This document shows, in pieces, positions 1 to 6,501 of a stretch of 7,368 bases of DNA (positions are counted from its first letter, which is position 1; every line of letters starts with the position of its first letter). A program made the translations under genes and the position numbers. The DNA is from Candidatus Cloacimonadota bacterium. GTDB taxonomy: Bacteria > Cloacimonadota > Cloacimonadia > Cloacimonadales > Cloacimonadaceae. The DNA lies in contig JALNXT010000069.1 of assembly GCA_023230245.1 (NCBI GenBank), positions 1-7,368 on the forward strand. Reading direction: 5' to 3'. The notes under the pieces were generated by a model. The model worked only from the letters and a program-made list of their open reading frames with translations, made no database searches and was not told the origin of the DNA.

Positions 1-1
1 G

Positions 2-2218
2 GATGTGGCGAAAGCAGCCTTGGCGGAGATAACCAAGATAAATATGGATATCCCGCAAGTGAAGATTGTGCCTATTATGGATACCTCGGTGTACATTAGG
101 CGTTCCATCAGCAATGTAAGCCAATCTGCGCTTTTGGGTGGGATATTGGCGATCTTCATTTTGTTGCTTTTTTTGCGCAATATCAAAAGCACGGCGATTA
201 TCTCCACAGCAATTCCCGTTTCTATTATAGCTACCTTTGCGCTGTTGTATTTCAATGGCTTTACCCTTAATCTTATGACCCTTGGAGGTTTGGCGTTGGG
301 AGTGGGGATGCTGCTGGATAATTCTATTGTGGTGCTCGAAAACATTTACCGTTTAAGGGAAACAGGCATGGGGAGCAGAGAAGCTGCAGTGAAGGGCACG
401 GAAGAAGTTACTGCCCCCATCATTGCCAGCACGCTTACTACCTTGGTGGTGTTTTTGCCGTTGATTTTCGTGCGGGGTATGTCCGGAGTGATGTTCCAGC
501 AGTTATCTTATGTGGTGGCGTTTTCGATTTTCTGTTCTTTGTTTACGGCTTTAACGCTGGTGCCAATGCTATCCAGCCGTTTGCTAACTTTGGTGGATCC
601 CAATGCCAAGCCGCATGAAAGCTTTGGCATGCGAGTTTATCATGGTGTGGGACGCTTGCTTACCAACCTGGAGCAAGGCTATAAGAAGATATTGCATCGG
701 GCTTTAAAACATAGATATATTACCGTTGTTTCCGCAACGTCTATATTGGGATTAAGCATCTTGCTGGTTCCCTTTGTGGGAAAAGAACTGATGCCTGCTT
801 CAGACGAAGGAGAGGTGAGGATAAGCCTGGAAATGGCAATAGGCACCAAACTCTCGATTACAGATGGCAAAATGAAGCAGTTGGAAGCAATTGTCAAGAA
901 AAGCGTACCGGAAATTAAGAATATGGTATGTTCTGTGGGAGGCAGTGGATGGGGATCCGCAACTTCTAACACTGGCTCAATACGGGTGTCGCTGGTGTCT
1001 CAAAACCAAAGAACCCGCTCCAGTGAACAAGTATGCAACGACCTGCGTAAGCTGGTATCTGGGATTTCAGGAGCAAAGATACGCATACAACCAAGCACTA
1101 ACCTGATGGTATTCAGAAGGATGCAGAGTTCTGCAGGACGGCTGGAAGTGGTGATACGGGGGCACGATTTGGATGTTGGCGCTGCTTTGGCAAGGCAAAT
1201 ACAGAAGATTGTGGAGGATGTGAAAGGCGTTACCGATACCAATCTTAGCCGCTCGACGGGGTCTCCGGAAGAGCTGGTGGTGGTGGATAGAGATAAAGCC
1301 TCTGAACTGGGACTTTCTGTGCAGGATATTGCCCAAATGCTACAAACAGTGTTATCTGGTTCTAAAGCTGGTACTTATCGCGAGACAGGTAAAGAATACA
1401 GTATCTTAGTGCAGATGGATGAGAAAGATAAAAGCTCGCTGGATGAAGTGTTGAACCTTACTTTAACGAATACCGCAGGTGAGCCGATAGTTCTGCGGAA
1501 CGTGGTGAAAGTGGAATCTGGAGAAGGTGCCTCTGAAATTGAACGTCAGAACCAGGAAAGGATTACTACCATTGATGCCAATATCGCAGGGCGGGATATG
1601 GGCTCCATTATCAATGATATTCGTACGAAGCTTCGTGATGTTCCTATACCGCAAGACTTTTCAGTAGTGTTTGGCGGGGATTATGAAGAGCAGCAAAAGT
1701 CATTTAAAGAGCTGATGCTAGGCTTTATCCTTGCCCTGATACTGGTGTATATGGTGATGGCTTGCCAATATGAATCTTTGCAAGACCCGTTTGTGGTTAT
1801 GTTCTCCGTGCCATTTGCAGCCATTGGCGTTATCTTGATGCTCTTTTTATCGGGGACTACCTTCAACATCCAATCCTATATAGGGTGTATTATGCTAGGC
1901 GGGATTGTGGTGAACAACGCCATTCTCTTGGTGGACACGATAAATATGCTGCGCCGCAAAGATGGGATGCCTGTGCATGAAGCTATCGAAGAGGCAGGCA
2001 GACGTAGGTTACGCCCCATCCTGATGACAGCCAGCACCACGATATTGGCAATGATTCCCATGGCGATAGGTTTTGGTGAAGGAGGAGAAACCCAAGCACC
2101 CTTGGCAAGAGCTGTGGTAGGTGGGATGCTAAGTTCCACTTTGATAACCTTGGTATTTGTGCCGGTAATCTATTCTTTCTTCGAAGAGAAATCACGCAAG
2201 AAAAAGAGCGTTATCTAA
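2..2218 (+). CDS. RND-family efflux permease (HAE1/AcrB-like), 5'-truncated by window edge
   Basis: Inner-membrane, proton-driven pump subunit that would work with a periplasmic adaptor and an outer-membrane channel; the substrate cannot be told. The reading frame is open from the first bases, so the GTG at 5 is not the start; about 300 N-terminal residues (TM1 and the first porter subdomains) lie outside. Counting from nucleotide 5, TM2-TM6 lie at about 41-195, the second periplasmic domain at about 262-560, and the last membrane bundle at about 568-726, followed by a basic tail (KSRKKKSVI). The TM4 motif GMLLDNSIVVLEN (101-113) keeps the first relay Asp (D105, AcrB D407) but has Asn at the D408 position. 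The TM10 motif GGIVVNNAILLVD (632-644) has Asn where AcrB has K940. RRRLRPILMT (666-674 region) keeps the TM11 arginine. Such D/N and N/N forms are common in HAE1 pumps outside Proteobacteria, so the pump is probably functional. The stop is TAA at 2216. Family very sure, substrate unknown. Confidence 0.96.
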   Translation, partial: DVAKAALAEITKINMDIPQVKIVPIMDTSVYIRRSISNVSQSALLGGILAIFILLLFLRNIKSTAIISTAIPVSIIATFALLYFNGFTLNLMTLGGLALGVGMLLDNSIVVLENIYRLRETGMGSREAAVKGTEEVTAPIIASTLTTLVVFLPLIFVRGMSGVMFQQLSYVVAFSIFCSLFTALTLVPMLSSRLLTLVDPNAKPHESFGMRVYHGVGRLLTNLEQGYKKILHRALKHRYITVVSATSILGLSILLVPFVGKELMPASDEGEVRISLEMAIGTKLSITDGKMKQLEAIVKKSVPEIKNMVCSVGGSGWGSATSNTGSIRVSLVSQNQRTRSSEQVCNDLRKLVSGISGAKIRIQPSTNLMVFRRMQSSAGRLEVVIRGHDLDVGAALARQIQKIVEDVKGVTDTNLSRSTGSPEELVVVDRDKASELGLSVQDIAQMLQTVLSGSKAGTYRETGKEYSILVQMDEKDKSSLDEVLNLTLTNTAGEPIVLRNVVKVESGEGASEIERQNQERITTIDANIAGRDMGSIINDIRTKLRDVPIPQDFSVVFGGDYEEQQKSFKELMLGFILALILVYMVMACQYESLQDPFVVMFSVPFAAIGVILMLFLSGTTFNIQSYIGCIMLGGIVVNNAILLVDTINMLRRKDGMPVHEAIEEAGRRRLRPILMTASTTILAMIPMAIGFGEGGETQAPLARAVVGGMLSSTLITLVFVPVIYSFFEEKSRKKKSVI

Positions 2219-2302
2219 TATAACGGCAAGAGATTAAGTAGTTCCCATTCCCGGATGCAAGGGAATATTGACTTCGTTACTTGCGCTTCCCTGCACCAAT
2301 TT

Positions 2303-2359
2303 CTCTATCATTGCCCACTCAATGCCCACGATAAGGGCAATGGGTGGGCAATGATAGGG
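2303..2359. repeat. Strong intergenic hairpin made of 11-bp modules
   Basis: Bases 2303-2327 pair with 2335-2359 around a 7-nt loop (ACGATAA, 2328-2334). The outer core, 2305-2318 with 2344-2357, is 14 perfect pairs (arm CTATCATTGCCCAC). The whole 25-position stem has one A-A mismatch (2322/2340) and two G-T pairs (2319/2343, 2304/2358). The left arm is two 11-bp units (TCATTGCCCAC at 2308, TCAATGCCCAC at 2319). The right side has three units starting GGGCAATG at 2335, 2346 and 2357, exactly 11 bp apart. It lies between convergent genes, 84 nt after the RND stop and 56 nt after the dus stop. No T tract follows on either strand, so a standard intrinsic terminator is not supported; a transcript 3'-end stabiliser or a dispersed repeat is as likely. 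Confidence 0.85.
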
Positions 2360-2390
2360 CAATGCAAGCAAGGAAGAAGGCTGTTTGTGA

Positions 2391-2413
2391 ATCTGTATAG
2401 CTATATATCAGAT
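2391..2413. repeat. Imperfect palindrome just beyond the dus stop codon
   Basis: A perfect 10-bp palindrome TATAGCTATA (2396-2405) is flanked by ATCTG (2391-2395) and CAGAT (2409-2413), giving matching 10-base arms apart from three extra bases TAT (2406-2408) on the right. It lies two bases beyond the dus stop. It has essentially no loop, so it would be a weak RNA hairpin, and no T tract follows it in the direction of dus transcription. Its role is unknown; it may be chance in an AT-rich stretch. Confidence 0.4.
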
Positions 2414-2415
2414 GG

Positions 2416-3375
2416 TTATAGCTTTAGGCCAAGGGAGAGGATGCTCAATAACTCGTCCATGCTTTCGGTATGGTTGATGCGGTTTCTAAGTTCTGCTGCT
2501 CCCAAAAGTCCTTTGGTGTAAAAACAAATCTGAGAACGCATCTCTTTTACTACCACATGCTCTGGTTTGAATCTGAGGGCAAAATCTATATGGCGTAAAA
2601 TGGTGCTTAGCAGGATGTCTTTGGTGATGGGATCGTAGCTATTGGTGCTGAGCATTTGCCTGCTTTGACGGAATATCCAGGGTTTACCCAAAGCTCCACG
2701 CCCAATCATCACTCCATCGCAATTAGTTTCGGTTAGCATCTGTTTGGCTTCTTCTGGGCTGCTGACATCACCATTGCCGATAAGAGGAATGGTGAGCGCT
2801 GCTTTTAGCTCTTTGATGTGAGACCAATCGCTTTTACCGCTGAACATTTGCTTTGCCGTGCGAGGATGGAGGCAGATAAAATCGGCTCCCGCGGCTTCCA
2901 TACGCTTGCCAAAATCCAGATAATTGAGATTGTTGTTGTCTATCCCGCTACGAAACTTCACACTGAGGGGGATTTGATGGGATAAAGCCTGCTGGATTTC
3001 TGTTACGATGCTTACCGCAAGCTGAGGATCTTGCATCAAAGCAGAGCCAGCTCCGCGTTTAATAACTTTTTTAACCGGGCAACCCATATTGACATCGATA
3101 AAATCAGGTTTGAAAGGCAGCAAGAATTCGGCGGCTTTCGCCATCACCAGCGGGTCGCTTCCAAAGATCTGAATGCCAAAAGGTTGCTCTTCTTTGGTGA
3201 AGATGGCGTATTGAACCGTCTTGGCGGAATCGCGGATCAAGCCATCGGCACTCACCATTTCGCTTACCATCACCTCTGCACCCATGCTTTTGCATAACAG
3301 ACGAAAAGCTTGGTCGGTATAGCCGGCTAAGGGCGCAAGAAAGAGCAGAGGCTGTTTAAACAGGTCGTTTATCAT
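2416..3375 (-). CDS. dus: tRNA-dihydrouridine synthase, DusB-like
   Basis: FMN enzyme that uses NADPH to reduce uridine to dihydrouridine in the D-loop of tRNA, in the cytoplasm. The N-terminal TIM barrel carries LAPLAGYTDQAF (FMN-binding start), FGIQIFGSDP, and the family signature DVNMGCPVKKVIKRGAGSAL with the catalytic Cys at about residue 99. Further along are PLSVKFRSGID, CLHPRTAKQMFSG, IPLIGNGDVSSPEEA and DGVMIGRGALGKPWIF (phosphate-binding end of the barrel), then the helical tRNA-binding domain (about 245-319). At 319 residues it has normal Dus length. I chose ATG at 3375; TTG at 3378 directly precedes it and would add one residue, and an in-frame stop (3393-3391) excludes anything longer. 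There is no Shine-Dalgarno sequence: the leader is a 7-bp tandem repeat. It is the last gene of the minus-strand cluster. The family is certain; the subfamily (DusB) is inferred from similarity, so which U it reduces is not fixed. Confidence 0.96.
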   Translation of the reverse strand: MINDLFKQPLLFLAPLAGYTDQAFRLLCKSMGAEVMVSEMVSADGLIRDSAKTVQYAIFTKEEQPFGIQIFGSDPLVMAKAAEFLLPFKPDFIDVNMGCPVKKVIKRGAGSALMQDPQLAVSIVTEIQQALSHQIPLSVKFRSGIDNNNLNYLDFGKRMEAAGADFICLHPRTAKQMFSGKSDWSHIKELKAALTIPLIGNGDVSSPEEAKQMLTETNCDGVMIGRGALGKPWIFRQSRQMLSTNSYDPITKDILLSTILRHIDFALRFKPEHVVVKEMRSQICFYTKGLLGAAELRNRINHTESMDELLSILSLGLKL

Positions 3376-3380
3376 CAATA

Positions 3381-3408
3381 GAGTTAAAAGTTAAGAGTTA
3401 AGAGTTAA
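3381..3408. repeat. 7-bp tandem repeat, four copies, in the dus leader
   Basis: GAGTTAA, AAGTTAA, GAGTTAA, GAGTTAA run head to tail at 3381, 3388, 3395 and 3402; one base differs in the second copy. On the dus strand the unit reads TTAACTC and the array spans bases 6 to 33 upstream of the dus ATG, where a ribosome-binding site would be. Arrays of this kind can change copy number by slippage, which here would change the leader and not the coding frame. Confidence 0.9.
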
Positions 3409-3417
3409 GGATCCTTG

Positions 3418-3465
3418 GTTACTTCTTTGCTTCATCACTTCTTCGCTTTGTTACTTCGTTACTTC
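3418..3465. repeat. 8-bp period array, six units, running into the 3' end of the HD-GYP gene
   Basis: Six units in exact 8-bp register: GTTACTTC (3418), TTTGCTTC (3426), ATCACTTC (3434), TTCGCTTT (3442), GTTACTTC (3450) and GTTACTTC (3458). Three are identical and three have diverged. On the gene strand the unit is GAAGTAAC. The last two units contain the final four codons (E, V, T, K) and the TAA stop of the HD-GYP gene. A 12-base piece, ACTTCGTTACTT (3453-3464), recurs exactly at 2271-2282 in the other intergenic gap. Confidence 0.85.
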
Positions 3466-5154
3466 TTCTGCGTACTTGTTTTTCAGTGCAGCGATGTTCA
3501 CCTCGTCGATATATTCCGGCTGCATAAAGCGATTGGCGTATTCGAGATAGAGTCCCGAATCCATGAAGTAGCTTACCAAATCTTTATCCAAGTGTCCAAT
3601 TTTAACCATGGTGGTGATGATATCCAAAGATTCAGAGAGGGTTTTTGGCTTCTTATAGGGACGGTCTGCCGCAGTGAGTGCTTCAAATATATCGGCTACG
3701 GCAATGATGCGGGACTGAAGAGACAAATCGGTAGCGGTTAAACCCTTGGGATAGCCCCTGCCATTAAGGGCTTCATGGTGTTGGGAGGCGTAGAAGGCAA
3801 CGTTCTTATATTTCTTGGGGAAGGTGATTTGAGAAAGCATTTCCCAGGTGATGGCAACGTGGTCTTTCATTATTTGGAATTCGGCACCGGTAAATGTGCC
3901 TCTTCCGGTGATCATCAGATTCTGCTTTTCGCTTTCGGAGAACAGACAGTAGTGTTGATTATCATACTGGAAATCTATGGTACTAAGCTTTTCGACGTGT
4001 TTGATATCTTCTTCTGCCACAAATTCTTCGCCCACATTCAGCTTGATAACAAAGGCAAGACCTTCGGTAATAAACTCATGGACATTGGCGGGATCAACCT
4101 CAGCATCAATATGCTCTTTGATAAAGGAGGCATATTCATCTTCGCTAAGCTTGGTCTTTAAGAGCCTTAGGAATAGATCCAGTTTCTCGAATCTAAGTTG
4201 CACCATTTCAATGCGATCGAAAATCGTTTCCAGTTTTGTGCTCTTGTCCATGATAAATTCAGGAGTTACAATCTTGCCCACATCGTGCATCCACCCTGCC
4301 ATCGATAGCTCTTTCAGCTCGGCATCGGTAAAACGCCTTCCGCCAAAATAATGTTCATCAGCCAGGTTTATCTTATCGGCAAAGAGTTCGGTGAGGGTTG
4401 CCACTCTGGAGATATGAGCACCTGAATACTTTGACTTCCGCTCGATGGCTGTTGCAATGGAGCGGACAAATTGATTTAATAAGCTTTCCATGCCCTGGAT
4501 CAATACGCGGTTAGATAAAGCGATGGCAGCTTGTGATGCGAGGGAAGAAAGCATCGTTTTATGTTCGGCAGTGAAAGATACGATGTTCTTTTGTTCATCC
4601 ATAGCATTGATAAATTGAATTACGCCTAATACCTCATCTTCGTGATTTTTGAGGGGGATGGTGAGCATAGATTTGCAACGGTAGTTGCTCTTGGTATCAA
4701 AATCTATGGTTCCGCAGATGTCATAATCTTTGGTTTCGTACACATCATCAAAAGAAAGGCTGCTTTTATTGTGATAAACACTGGTAACGATGTTGCGAAG
4801 GCTGGGTTTGCCCTCGGGAGTGTATAATGGGATTTTGTTCGCCCATTTAGTGGGGTTTCTGCTGCCTCCCTGACGGATGTTTAGGGTGGCGTTGTATAAG
4901 ATCTCGAACTCAAGGAATTTACCGTCTTCGCTTACCTTGTATATGGTGGCGGCATCGGCAAGGGTAAACTCGATGCCTTCTTCCAGGATCATGTCGAATA
5001 TCTTGTCCAGATCGGTTTCGGAAGAAAGGGATTCGCCGATGCGGGTGAGGCGTTTGATGTGAGCTAATTGCTCTTCGGCAAGGTTAGTAATGCTTTGTAC
5101 AACGTTATTTAACATTTCATTAACGTCGTGGTTGGGGCTAAAATCATAATTCAT
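3451..5154 (-). CDS. GAF-domain HD-GYP protein, predicted cyclic-di-GMP phosphodiesterase
   Basis: Probable cytoplasmic signalling enzyme (567 aa) that degrades c-di-GMP under control of a GAF sensor. Residues 1-40 are helical and may form a dimerising coil. A GAF domain covers about 41-215, ending in the typical SMLTIPLKNHEDEVLGVIQF. The HD-GYP domain covers about 225-535: SGAHISRV (H247), MHDVGK (H290, D291, K294), MKDHV (H432), QHHEALNGRGYP (H459, H460, GYP 467-469) and ADIFEALTAADRPY (D488). All metal ligands expected for the family appear present. The distance from HDVGK to the second His block is about 100 residues longer than in minimal HD-GYP domains; the extra part is charged and helical (about 305-415), a form I recall from other GAF-HD-GYP proteins. 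The frame is open up to 5544, but the start is ATG at 5154, with AGGAG 7 nt upstream; the longer reading would lie on top of trmB. There is no membrane segment and no GGDEF or EAL. Domain call is firm, catalytic activity inferred. Confidence 0.94.
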   Translation of the reverse strand: MNYDFSPNHDVNEMLNNVVQSITNLAEEQLAHIKRLTRIGESLSSETDLDKIFDMILEEGIEFTLADAATIYKVSEDGKFLEFEILYNATLNIRQGGSRNPTKWANKIPLYTPEGKPSLRNIVTSVYHNKSSLSFDDVYETKDYDICGTIDFDTKSNYRCKSMLTIPLKNHEDEVLGVIQFINAMDEQKNIVSFTAEHKTMLSSLASQAAIALSNRVLIQGMESLLNQFVRSIATAIERKSKYSGAHISRVATLTELFADKINLADEHYFGGRRFTDAELKELSMAGWMHDVGKIVTPEFIMDKSTKLETIFDRIEMVQLRFEKLDLFLRLLKTKLSEDEYASFIKEHIDAEVDPANVHEFITEGLAFVIKLNVGEEFVAEEDIKHVEKLSTIDFQYDNQHYCLFSESEKQNLMITGRGTFTGAEFQIMKDHVAITWEMLSQITFPKKYKNVAFYASQHHEALNGRGYPKGLTATDLSLQSRIIAVADIFEALTAADRPYKKPKTLSESLDIITTMVKIGHLDKDLVSYFMDSGLYLEYANRFMQPEYIDEVNIAALKNKYAEEVTK

Positions 5155-5161
5155 AAAAATA

Positions 5162-5166
5162 CTCCT
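5162..5166 (-). promoter_or_regulatory. Ribosome-binding site that fixes the HD-GYP start
   Basis: On the minus strand AGGAG (5166 to 5162) lies 7 nt before ATG at 5154 and shares its first two bases with the TAG stop of trmB (5167-5165). This decides the internal start over the much longer open frame and suggests that ribosomes ending trmB can re-initiate on the next gene. Confidence 0.85.
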
Positions 5167-5791
5167 AAATGCGTTTAAACAACATAAAATGGGGGTCAAA
5201 ACCTTGACGTCGTTGCTCAGACTCAAACCATGTGGTGATGTGATCTTCAAAAGTGGATTGCATCCGCAGGGGATCGTCATAAACGGAGATGTAGCAAGGA
5301 TTGGCAAGAAACTCCTCCAAAATCCATGCTGCATATTCGGCATGGTCGGTGGAGATTTGGACTTGAGCTTCAGGTTGTAATATTTGCGCCAAAGCATCAA
5401 GAAAGTCTTCTTGAAACAGCCGGCGACGGTGATGTTTGCGTTTAGGCCAGGGATCGGGATGCTGGATAAACACTCCGGCAATAGATTCGGGAGCGAAATG
5501 TTTGCAAATAGTGGCATCCACGTGTAAACGTAAGAGGCGGACATTGTTATGTTTATCCGGACTGAGCTTCTTTAAGATGTTATTGATGCGTTTATCGGCT
5601 GTCTCTATGCCCAAAAGGTTGCAATCCGGGTGCATCAGGGAATATGCGGAGATGAACTCACCTTTGCCAGAGCCTATTTCCAGATATAAAGGTTGCAAAG
5701 TGGGGAAGAGCTTGTCGCAATCCAGAACTTGGATAGTGCCGTCAGCATCAGGTGTGTGAGGAATGACAAAGTAATCTCTATCAGATATCAT
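5165..5791 (-). CDS. trmB: tRNA (guanine-N7-)-methyltransferase
   Basis: SAM-dependent enzyme making 7-methylguanosine at G46 in the variable loop of tRNAs, in the cytoplasm. Rossmann-fold motif I is LYLEIGSGKGEF (35-46) and motif II is GIETADKRI (61-69). The TrmB signature follows at 111-125 as HPDPWPKRKHHRRRL, containing the Asp of PDPW and the basic run that contacts tRNA. Then come ISTDHAEYAAWIL (146-158) and the C-terminal TTWFESEQRRQGFDPHFMLFKR (T and E of the family's TxxE motif, then the final strand). The 208-residue length is normal. The open frame continues upstream to 5890, but those 33 residues merely read across the acidic tail codons of the preceding gene and lack homology; ATG at 5791 gives the expected N terminus. 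It overlaps the upstream gene by 11 nt and has only a poor SD (purine-rich GAAG stretches), consistent with translational coupling. Function assignment is very secure. Confidence 0.96.
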   Translation of the reverse strand: MISDRDYFVIPHTPDADGTIQVLDCDKLFPTLQPLYLEIGSGKGEFISAYSLMHPDCNLLGIETADKRINNILKKLSPDKHNNVRLLRLHVDATICKHFAPESIAGVFIQHPDPWPKRKHHRRRLFQEDFLDALAQILQPEAQVQISTDHAEYAAWILEEFLANPCYISVYDDPLRMQSTFEDHITTWFESEQRRQGFDPHFMLFKRI

Positions 5792-6416
5792 CTTCTGTTT
5801 CGTCTTCTTCTTCTGCTTGCCGTTGTTGGATTTTGCGCAGTTCTTCAATATCTTTGCGGGTGATGATGTTATCCGCCAGGGAAAGCCCAAAACCGGTGAA
5901 TATGAATAGGTAAAAGGCTCCTAAGTAATTTTCAACAAAGCTGCTTGGGGTGTAGGAATCGGTGAGTAACTTATATAAAACAAAGAAATAGGAAGCATGA
6001 AGAAGGGCTGCAATAAGGGTAAAGGCAAACAAGCGAAAGCGCAACAAAAACTTATTGTAAAAAGTTAGCTTGGTTACTACTGCTAACAAAAAAGCATAAA
6101 CGATATTCAAACCGAACAAGAAGAGTAGATTGCTTTTGAGCTGTAAAGCGGTGCTCATCGTGATGGTGTAAAAAAGAGCAAGGACAAAGATTTCGATAAC
6201 CACATAAGTTTTGGGGAAGAAGCGCCAGATAAAGGCAAAGACACCTACAAAAATACTGATGGCAAGATGAAACTGGGCAGGACTGATTCCCTGCGCTCCC
6301 GATAATGTCGTAAAAGCAGTCAAGCTACCAGTGGTTAACAGCCCGCCTAAAATTGAGGCTATCACTGGTAAAGCTATTAGTAAAAGGTGCAGCGGCATAA
6401 GCTTCTGTCGTTCCAT
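5781..6416 (-). CDS. Conserved-type integral membrane protein of unknown function, about six TM helices
   Basis: I do not recognise the family. The 211 residues have hydrophobic stretches at about 8-28, 48-66, 70-90, 95-116, 127-150 and 163-182, predicting a six-helix inner-membrane protein. After the last helix comes a charged, helix-prone tail (185-211) that ends in a dense acidic run (EEEDETEDD) and would probably be cytoplasmic if the count of six is right. There is no obvious catalytic motif, no conserved Cys/His cluster and no transporter signature. The start is ATG at 6416, with AGGA five bases upstream (6425-6422). The stop TGA (5783-5781) lies inside the start of trmB, an 11-nt overlap, so the two are almost certainly co-translated. 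It is the first gene of the minus-strand cluster. A membrane-associated partner of the neighbouring genes is possible but pure inference. Gene reality is well supported by SD, overlap and hydrophobic pattern. Confidence 0.85.
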   Translation of the reverse strand: MERQKLMPLHLLLIALPVIASILGGLLTTGSLTAFTTLSGAQGISPAQFHLAISIFVGVFAFIWRFFPKTYVVIEIFVLALFYTITMSTALQLKSNLLFLFGLNIVYAFLLAVVTKLTFYNKFLLRFRLFAFTLIAALLHASYFFVLYKLLTDSYTPSSFVENYLGAFYLFIFTGFGLSLADNIITRKDIEELRKIQQRQAEEEDETEDDI

Positions 6417-6421
6417 AACTA

Positions 6422-6425
6422 TCCT
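6422..6425 (-). promoter_or_regulatory. Ribosome-binding site of the membrane-protein gene
   Basis: Minus-strand AGGA (6425 to 6422) sits 5 nt before ATG at 6416, within a purine-rich AGGAAAGGATAG stretch. It supports this start for the first gene of the cluster. Confidence 0.7.
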
Positions 6426-6473
6426 TTCCTGTTTTTGGCTTAGATTTCTATTGACGTCCCAGCCAATAATACA

Positions 6474-6501
6474 AAGTTATCGCACATAGATGTTATGTCA
6501 A
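6474..6501 (-). promoter_or_regulatory. Possible sigma-70 type promoter for the four-gene minus-strand cluster
   Basis: A perfect -35 hexamer TTGACA (6501 to 6496) is followed after 16 bases by TAACTT (6479 to 6474), which matches only three of six bases of the -10 consensus. It would start transcription near 6467, some 50 nt before the first gene. An alternative -10, TATTAT, lies farther on but the spacing (24 nt) is too long. This is tentative; the position in the only sizeable gap upstream of the cluster favours a promoter somewhere here. Confidence 0.35.

Noticed and set aside
2..2218. Pseudogene status of the RND permease
   Set aside because: The frame is open throughout with intact membrane motifs; the missing N terminus is explained by the window edge.
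2303..2359. Bidirectional intrinsic terminator
   Set aside because: Position and stem would fit, but neither strand has a T tract after the stem, so it is listed as a repeat hairpin instead.
2255..2521. 88-codon plus-strand open frame between RND and dus
   Set aside because: It runs through the hairpin and into the antisense of dus, with no SD and no protein-like pattern.
3381..3465. CRISPR array or attachment site
   Set aside because: The units are 7 and 8 bp with no spacers, and there is no integrase or cas gene nearby.
5155..5544. N-terminal extension of the HD-GYP protein by 130 residues
   Set aside because: It lies entirely within trmB in another frame on the same strand, has no domain sense, and the internal ATG at 5154 has an excellent SD.
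5792..5890. 33-residue extension of TrmB
   Set aside because: It reads across the tail codons of the upstream membrane-protein gene, is Lys-rich by frame shadowing, and TrmB homology begins at the ATG at 5791.
6451..6479. Plus-strand promoter with TTGACG at 6451
   Set aside because: At 16-18 bp spacing there is no acceptable -10 hexamer; the pair at 6511/6533 is better for ftsY.
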